A stretch of 64,000 nt of DNA from Luidia sarsii (lineage: Eukaryota; Echinodermata; Asteroidea; Paxillosida; Luidiidae): the NCBI GenBank assembly GCA_949987565.1, contig OX465102.1, positions 7,056,512 to 7,120,511 on the forward strand, in the 5' to 3' direction. The notes under the pieces are model-generated. The model worked only from the letters and a program-made list of their open reading frames with translations, had not been told where the DNA came from and searched no databases. Below, piece by piece: positions 57,988 to 64,000 of the stretch (position 1 is its first letter; each line of letters opens with the position of its first letter). The position numbers were made by a program, and so were the translations under genes.

Positions 57988-59544
57988 ATGACGTCATCGA
58001 ACCGGGAGATCGGGCAGACGAGGATTTACAACCTATTCCCCCCCGCGGGAACAGTGGTACCTCCCGCTGATGTAAATGAAGACGACAGCCCTAGCAACCC
58101 GTCATACGAGCTCACTCCACTAGACGAGCCGGTAGAGGACCAGTCCCCACCCAACAAGAAACCTAAATTGGACGAATTACCGCACGGTGGGTCTGTAAAA
58201 CCGGGTCCGATGGCATCGACGACTGAAACTACCGAAAGCAGTCGGGAACAAGGAACGTCCGACAATCCCAAACATGCCGACGTCGGAGGTGGTCTGGATC
58301 TGGGTCAAGGACAAAGGTATTACGAGAAATCCTTCACGCACTATATCGAAGTGGACAGAAACGAAGGGATACAGAAAGACGGCGACAAATGGAAACTTAA
58401 TCACGGAATGACGAGTATCCCGTACCATTGCATTCGCTGTAGTATGACGCCACACGATTTCGGGATGTTGAACATGGTGTACGGAGCGTGGAGAATAGAC
58501 GAACAGGGTTTTGAGATACACGACGTCGTTCCTATGATCGACGAGGTAGTGACCGTGGGTGGAGCAGCTAAACTTACCACCAACTTCTTGACGAATTTGA
58601 ATCATTTTGAGGTGTTTCACGACGAGGAAGATTATTTCGGTGGCAATCACCGCATCATTCCAGCGGACGCTCAACAACCTAACGAGAACTTCCAAGCCAG
58701 TGAACTACTGAACCGAGAAGACATGAAACTACCTGTAGTGACGAAAGACGTTACAGACTTCGTACAGAACTACATTTACGAACACACTATTAATGACGTC
58801 AACACAGCCTCATTATCATCAATGGAGAAGTGGGCTGTGGTCAATCTTCGACGAGGGAATCAAAACTATCGTAATCACCCGGTCAACAAGCCTTTCCGGC
58901 ACGTGTGGAAGAACACAAATCCTGGCTACTGGGCGACACAAATTCCATTCGAATTCATTGAGAACGAACGGCACCGTAAAAATTTTAATGTCTCGGAAGT
59001 GGCTAACCGGACATTTCAAGAATTGACGCCGTACGGAGACCATTCCGCCTACTTGCCCAATTACAAAATGCACACAAGATGGACGCCGACTAGAGGTCAT
59101 CCACCTATGCTTTACGTTAAACCCCCTACAGCGTCGGGAGAGGCTTACGAGAAGTGGGTGTACCAAGGAAAGAACATGGGAAGCCTGGAGGGTCCTCCAC
59201 TGAAAGGGAGTCAAGAAGTACTCGTCAAGTTGCCCGTGTACCTGGACGCCAACGACAACCCGATCCCGATCGTCTGCAAGATACAGATCAGCTACTTCAT
59301 GAAAGTGAGCACAGTCCCGCACGGAACGACGATGGGCTCGTGGATGGCCCCGCACTTCGGCTTCACGAGAGATCTCCCCGTAGTCGATGCCAACGGTACA
59401 GCAGCACATCCCATGACGGGATCAGTACCGGATGCGGCAGAGCAGATAGCGGGAGACTACGTCTACAGGAGCGGGGACATGGGAACAACAAGTCTGGGGG
59501 AAGCGTACTTTCCGCCAGCGCAGACGGACACTTATTTGTGGTAG
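57988..59544 (+). CDS. parvovirus-like capsid protein (VP), intact, copy 6
   Basis: 518 codons; the protein is the same as in copy 4. The only difference noticed is silent (ACT for ACG in the Thr codon near 58787). Domain reading as for the ORF at 44930. Confidence 0.7.
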   Translation: MTSSNREIGQTRIYNLFPPAGTVVPPADVNEDDSPSNPSYELTPLDEPVEDQSPPNKKPKLDELPHGGSVKPGPMASTTETTESSREQGTSDNPKHADVGGGLDLGQGQRYYEKSFTHYIEVDRNEGIQKDGDKWKLNHGMTSIPYHCIRCSMTPHDFGMLNMVYGAWRIDEQGFEIHDVVPMIDEVVTVGGAAKLTTNFLTNLNHFEVFHDEEDYFGGNHRIIPADAQQPNENFQASELLNREDMKLPVVTKDVTDFVQNYIYEHTINDVNTASLSSMEKWAVVNLRRGNQNYRNHPVNKPFRHVWKNTNPGYWATQIPFEFIENERHRKNFNVSEVANRTFQELTPYGDHSAYLPNYKMHTRWTPTRGHPPMLYVKPPTASGEAYEKWVYQGKNMGSLEGPPLKGSQEVLVKLPVYLDANDNPIPIVCKIQISYFMKVSTVPHGTTMGSWMAPHFGFTRDLPVVDANGTAAHPMTGSVPDAAEQIAGDYVYRSGDMGTTSLGEAYFPPAQTDTYLW

Positions 59545-60148
59545 ATATAGACTCTAAAGGTATTAATCGCCATAATGTAACTTTAGACGAAAAAGGCAAT
59601 ACAGTATACTATGGTGACATGAGTAACTGTTCCTTTAATTTCTTGTAATAAGGCACTACAAATAAAATATTATGAACGAATAGAATGGAATCATTGTCTA
59701 CTTGTGTTATTCAATAAACCTGAGGTTCAGAGAATCAAATATAAACATGAGGGTCCTTAGTAAAAAGGTCTTACGAGTCGGCAAAGCCGATGACTCCCCG
59801 CGAGTCAGCGAAGCTGACGATAGTCGACAAGGCGTTTCAACAGAGGGCGCCCCAGTTTGTTGATCAACAATAGTTTGTTTACATCTGGAAAGGCTAGACC
59901 CCCCAGTAGAAGTAGAAGTCGATGCAAAAGTAAACATCACAGTCGATACATCATAAAAAAGCCAGTAGGGAAAGTCCCATAGGATTGTGTAGTGTGAGGG
60001 ACCTCTTTTGGCTATGCACAAGTTGACGCGGTGACCCTGGGGGCGTGGCGCAAACCCTAACCCTAGCCAACACTAACCCTAGATGACGTAACCCTAACAA
60101 TAGGTGAACAATTTAGGCTTAGCAACTTCGCGACTATCGATTTGGACA
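59545..60148 (+). other. viral 3' terminal region, copy 6
   Basis: Both AATAAA signals present. Hairpins at 59775-59828, telomere-like motif at 60053-60098. Confidence 0.6.
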
Positions 60149-61998
60149 CACAAGGTGATTGGCAGAAGTTCTTCCTGATCCGCAGATGGCTGGGTCAGTA
60201 TTGCTATTAGCTTCAACATCAGTGTTGGATGTCACAAGGTGATTGGCAGAAGTTTTGCCAGATCCACAGTTCTGCCAGATCCAAATGTGGCTGTGTCAGC
60301 ATTGCTATTAGCTTCAACATCAGTGTGGGATGTCACAAGGTGATTGGCAGAAGTTTTGCCAGATCCACAGATGGCTGGGTCTGCATGGCTGACAGCTTCA
60401 ACATCAGTGTGGAATGTTACAAGGTGACTGGTAGAAGTTCTGCCAGATCCACAGATGGCTGGGTCTGCTGGGCTAATAGCTTCAACATCAGTGTGGAATG
60501 TCACAAGGTGATTGGCAGAAGTTCTGCCTGACCCACAGATAGCTTGGTCTGCATGGCTTTTAGCTTCAACATCAGTGTGGAATGTCACAAGATGATTGGC
60601 AGAAGTTCTGCCTGACCCACAGATGGCAGGGTCAGCATGTGTATTAGCTTCAACATCAGTGTGGGACGTGCAGAAGTTCTGCCTGGTCTGCTTGGCTAGT
60701 AGCTTAAACATCAGTGTGTAATGTCACAAGGTAATTGGCAGAATTTCTGCCAGATCCACATATGGCTGGGTCTGCATGGCTATTAGCTTCAACATCAGTG
60801 TGGGACAACACAAGGTGATTGGCAGAAGTTTTGCCAGATCCACAGATGGCTGGGTCAGCATGGCTTTTAGCTTCAACATCAGTGTGGGACGTCACAAGGT
60901 GATTGGCATAAGTTCTGCCAGATCCACAAATGGCTGGGTCTGCATGGCTGTCAGCTTCAACATCAGTGTCGAATGTCACAAGGTGATTGGCAGAAGTTCT
61001 GCCAGATCCAAAGATGGCTTGGTCAGCATGGCCATTAGCTTTAACATCAGTGAGGGATGTCACAAGGTGATTGGCAGAAGTTCTGCCTGACCCACAGATG
61101 GCAGGGTCAGCATGGCTATTAGCTTCAACATCAGTGTGGGACGTCACAAGGTGATTGGCAGAAGTTTTGCCAGATCCACAGATGGCTGGGTCAGCATGGC
61201 TTTTAGCTTCAACATCAGTATTGAATGTCACAAGGTGATTGGCAGAACTTCTGCCTGATCCACAGATGGCTGGGTCTGCTTGGCTATTAGCTTCAACATC
61301 AGTGTGGAATGTCACAAGGTGATTGGCAGAAGTTCTGCCAGATCCAAATGTGGCTGTGTCAGCATTGCTATTAGCTTCAACATCAGTGTGGGATGTCACA
61401 AGGTGATTGGCAGAATGTCTGCCAGATCCACATATGGCTGGGTCTGCATGGCTATTACATGTAGCTTCAACATCAGTGTGGAATGTTACAAGGTGACTGG
61501 TAGAAGTTCTGCCAGATCCACAGATGGCTGGGTCTGCTGGGCTAATAGCTTCAACATCAGTGTGGAATGTCACAAGGTGATTGGCAGAAGTTCTGCCTGA
61601 CCCACAGATAGCTGGGTCTGCATGACTTTTAGCTTCAACATCAGTGTGGAATGTCACAAGATGATTGGCAGAAGTTCTGCCTGACCCACAGATGGCAGGG
61701 TCAGCATGTGTATTAGCTTCAACATCAGTGTGGGACGTGCAGAAGTTCTGCCTGGTCTGCTTGGCTAGTAGCTTAAACATCAGTGTGTAATGTCACAAGG
61801 TGATTGGCAGACTTTCTGCCAGATCCACATATGGCTGGGTCTGCATGGCTATTAGCTTCAACATCAGTGTGGGACAACACAAGGTGATTGGCAGAAGTTT
61901 TGCCAGATCCACAGATGGCTGGGTCAGCATGGCTGTTAGCTTCAACATCAGTGTGGGATGTCACAAGGTGACTGGTAGAAGTTCTGCCAGATCCACAG
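60149..61998. repeat. satellite linker, 1854-bp type (copies 6-7)
   Basis: Third example of this linker, with a few private changes (GTCAGTATTGC near 60195, GTGTCGAATG near 60966). Confidence 0.85.
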
Positions 61999-62127
61999 AT
62001 GGTTAAGTTGTACCCCCATGGCCACACTCCCGTAAATGTTCACGTAACTGAGTATTTGGAAGACCCATATTACTATACGAACCGTCGTTTCGAAGAAAGG
62101 AGGAATAACCAACTGGGATATCGCTAA
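61999..62127 (+). CDS. short ORF (42 codons), copy 7
   Basis: Counterpart of 34191-34319; no difference noticed. Confidence 0.4.
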   Translation: MVKLYPHGHTPVNVHVTEYLEDPYYYTNRRFEERRNNQLGYR

Positions 62128-62128
62128 C

Positions 62129-62536
62129 ATGCCTCCTGTAAGATACACGGGACCGTACACCGTCAGACGTAATAGCTTATTGCAGTTATCCGACTACCAG
62201 TGTAGTATGACCAGCCCGCATTTCGATTCGACGGGAATCGTCCAAATTGGGAAACGACAGGAAAGGACTTATGACGAACTGCCTTGGAATAGCTTCACAG
62301 AACAGAAGGAATTCATTCCTACTGGATATGAATATAGCACGTGGCACGAAGATGAGTACTTTTTAAGTGAAGGTGGTATACCCGATAAACTTCTTGATTC
62401 TTTCTATCGCCGTCCAGATGTGGTCCAGGAGACACAAGATTTATTCAACGCGGCCCGTGCGGATCGAACACTAGATCTCGTGTCGAGAGACGTGCAAGCA
62501 ATACCGGAAGCCCCTGACACAGATTTAAGCCAGTGA
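62129..62536 (+). CDS. 135-aa viral ORF, copy 7
   Basis: Intact; Val for Gly at residue 4, as in copy 5. Confidence 0.6.
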   Translation: MPPVRYTGPYTVRRNSLLQLSDYQCSMTSPHFDSTGIVQIGKRQERTYDELPWNSFTEQKEFIPTGYEYSTWHEDEYFLSEGGIPDKLLDSFYRRPDVVQETQDLFNAARADRTLDLVSRDVQAIPEAPDTDLSQ

Positions 62537-62540
62537 CCGC

Positions 62541-64000
62541 ATGACGTCATCGAACCGGGAGATCGGGCAGACGAGGATTTACAACCTATTCCCCCCCGCG
62601 GGAACAGTGGTACCTCCCGCTGATGTAAATGAAGACGACAGCCCTAGCAACCCGTCATACGAGCTCACTCCACTAGACGAGCCGGTAGAGGACCAGTCCC
62701 CACCCAACAAGAAACCTAAATTGGACGAATTACCGCACGGTGGGTCTGTAAAACCGGGTCCGATGGCATCGACGACTGAAACTACCGAAAGCAGTCGGGA
62801 ACAAGGAACGTCCGACAATCCCAAACATGCCGACGTCGGAGGTGGTCTGGATCTGGGTCAAGGACAAAGGTATTACGAGAAATCCTTCACGCACTATATC
62901 GAAGTGGACAGAAACGAAGGGATACAGAAAGACGGCGACAAATGGAAACTTAATCACGGAATGACGAGTATCCCGTACCATTGCATTCGCTGTAGTATGA
63001 CGCCACACGATTTCGGGATGTTGAACATGGTGTACGGAGCGTGGAGAATAGACGAACAGGGTTTTGAGATACACGACGTCGTTCCTATGATCGACGAGGT
63101 AGTGACCGTGGGTGGAGCAGCTAAACTTACCACCAACTTCTTGACGAATTTGAATCATTTTGAGGTGTTTCACGACGAGGAAGATTATTTCGGTGGCAAT
63201 CACCGCATCATTCCAGCGGACGCTCAACAACCTAACGAGAACTTCCAAGCCAGTGAACTACTGAACCGAGAAGACATGAAACTACGTGTAGTGACGAAAG
63301 ACGTTACAGACTTCGTACAGAACTACATTTACGAACACACGATTAATGACGTCAACACAGCCTCATTATCATCAATGGAGAAGTGGGCTGTGGTCAATCT
63401 TCGACGAGGGAATCAAAACTATCGTAATCACCCGGTCAACAAGCCTTTCCGGCACGTGTGGAAGAACACAAATCCTGGCTACTGGGCGACACAAATTCCA
63501 TTCGAATTCATTGAGAACGAACGGCACCGTAAAAATTTTAATGTCTCGGAAGTGGCTAACCGGACATTTCAAGAATTGACGCCGTACGGAGACCATTCCG
63601 CCTACTTGCCCAATTACAAAATGCACACAAGATGGACGCCGACTAGAGGTCATCCACCTATGCTTTACGTTAAACCCCCTACAGCGTCGGGAGAGGCTTA
63701 CGAGAAGTGGGTGTACCAAGGAAAGAACATGGGAAGCCTGGAGGGTCCTCCACTGAAAGGGAGTCAAGAAGTACTCGTCAAGTTGCCCGTGTACCTGGAC
63801 GCCAACGACAACCCGATCCCGATCGTCTGCAAGATACAGATCAGCTACTTCATGAAAGTGAGCACAGTCCCGCACGGAACGACGATGGGCTCGTGGATGG
63901 CCCCGCACTTCGGCTTCACGAGAGATCTCCCCGTAGTCGATGCCAACGGTACAGCAGCACATCCCATGACGGGATCAGTACCGGATGCGGCAGAGCAGAT
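62541..64000 (+). CDS. parvovirus-like capsid protein (VP), partial, copy 7
   Basis: Open from ATG 62541 to the window end (486 codons of the expected 518), with a normal seven-C run. Private replacement of Pro by Arg at 249 (CTACGTGTAG near 63283). Whether the stop and tail are normal cannot be seen. Confidence 0.68.
   Translation, partial: MTSSNREIGQTRIYNLFPPAGTVVPPADVNEDDSPSNPSYELTPLDEPVEDQSPPNKKPKLDELPHGGSVKPGPMASTTETTESSREQGTSDNPKHADVGGGLDLGQGQRYYEKSFTHYIEVDRNEGIQKDGDKWKLNHGMTSIPYHCIRCSMTPHDFGMLNMVYGAWRIDEQGFEIHDVVPMIDEVVTVGGAAKLTTNFLTNLNHFEVFHDEEDYFGGNHRIIPADAQQPNENFQASELLNREDMKLRVVTKDVTDFVQNYIYEHTINDVNTASLSSMEKWAVVNLRRGNQNYRNHPVNKPFRHVWKNTNPGYWATQIPFEFIENERHRKNFNVSEVANRTFQELTPYGDHSAYLPNYKMHTRWTPTRGHPPMLYVKPPTASGEAYEKWVYQGKNMGSLEGPPLKGSQEVLVKLPVYLDANDNPIPIVCKIQISYFMKVSTVPHGTTMGSWMAPHFGFTRDLPVVDANGTAAHPMTGSVPDAAEQ

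Larger units (their letters stand above)
57450..60148 (+). mobile_element. endogenous parvovirus-like element, copy 6
   Basis: Element 3742 bp after copy 5; open capsid ORF of the majority protein type. Confidence 0.72.
62003..64000 (+). mobile_element. endogenous parvovirus-like element, copy 7 (cut by window end)
   Basis: Element 4553 bp after copy 6. The window ends inside its capsid ORF, so the array continues beyond the window. Confidence 0.72.

Noticed and set aside
34195..64000. Concatemer made by rolling-hairpin viral replication
   Set aside because: That mechanism gives head-to-head and tail-to-tail joints. All seven copies are head to tail and separated by satellite, which fits unequal exchange or rolling-circle amplification.
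34191..64000. Array as pure assembly artefact
   Set aside because: Copies and linkers differ by private substitutions, indels and linker lengths, which duplicate contigs would not. Long-read confirmation would still be decisive.

Overview
The window looks like metazoan nuclear DNA. It holds one very large satellite array and, from 34.2 kb onward, a virus-satellite chimera repeated seven times. No cellular host gene, tRNA, rRNA or CRISPR array was recognised. A bacterial or phage origin does not fit: there are no operons, ribosome-binding sites or recognisable prokaryotic genes, while the viral units carry AATAAA polyadenylation signals and a TTAGGG-type telomere-like motif. The telomere motif weakly favours a non-arthropod animal.

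Region 1 (1-34190) is an 84-bp satellite (28 codons per monomer, head to tail). The first ~4.9 kb is divergent and irregular. From 4878 to 33567 it is organised into eleven higher-order units. Five have a basic length of exactly 2755 bp (about 33 monomers) and the others are contracted or expanded versions (1140, 2097, 2097, 2600, 3008 and 3973 bp). Each full monomer carries a near-perfect palindrome, TGGCAGAAGTTCTGCCA.

Region 2 (34191-64000) contains seven head-to-tail copies of a ~2.7-kb endogenous parvovirus-like segment separated by 1.0-2.9 kb of the same satellite. Each segment has three closely packed forward ORFs: about 42 codons, 135 codons, and a 518-codon ORF with the features of a parvovirus capsid protein. 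A 3' terminal region follows, with two AATAAA signals, two adjacent short-loop hairpins like the internal arms of a parvovirus terminus, a 14-bp palindrome and degenerate CCCTAA repeats. Both virus/satellite junctions are the same in every complete copy, so one capture event was followed by amplification. The 518-codon ORF is intact in copies 3-6, broken in copies 1 and 2, and cut by the window end in copy 7.

Between copies 1 and 2 lie two pieces of other non-satellite, virus-like sequence (37377-37770 and 38192-38769). They are part of an 815-bp duplication. They carry a bulged terminal-type hairpin and short ORF fragments that may derive from the non-structural half of the same kind of virus. 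No complete replication gene is present, so the elements as seen could not replicate on their own. Whether the capsid ORFs are expressed or used by the host cannot be decided from sequence alone.
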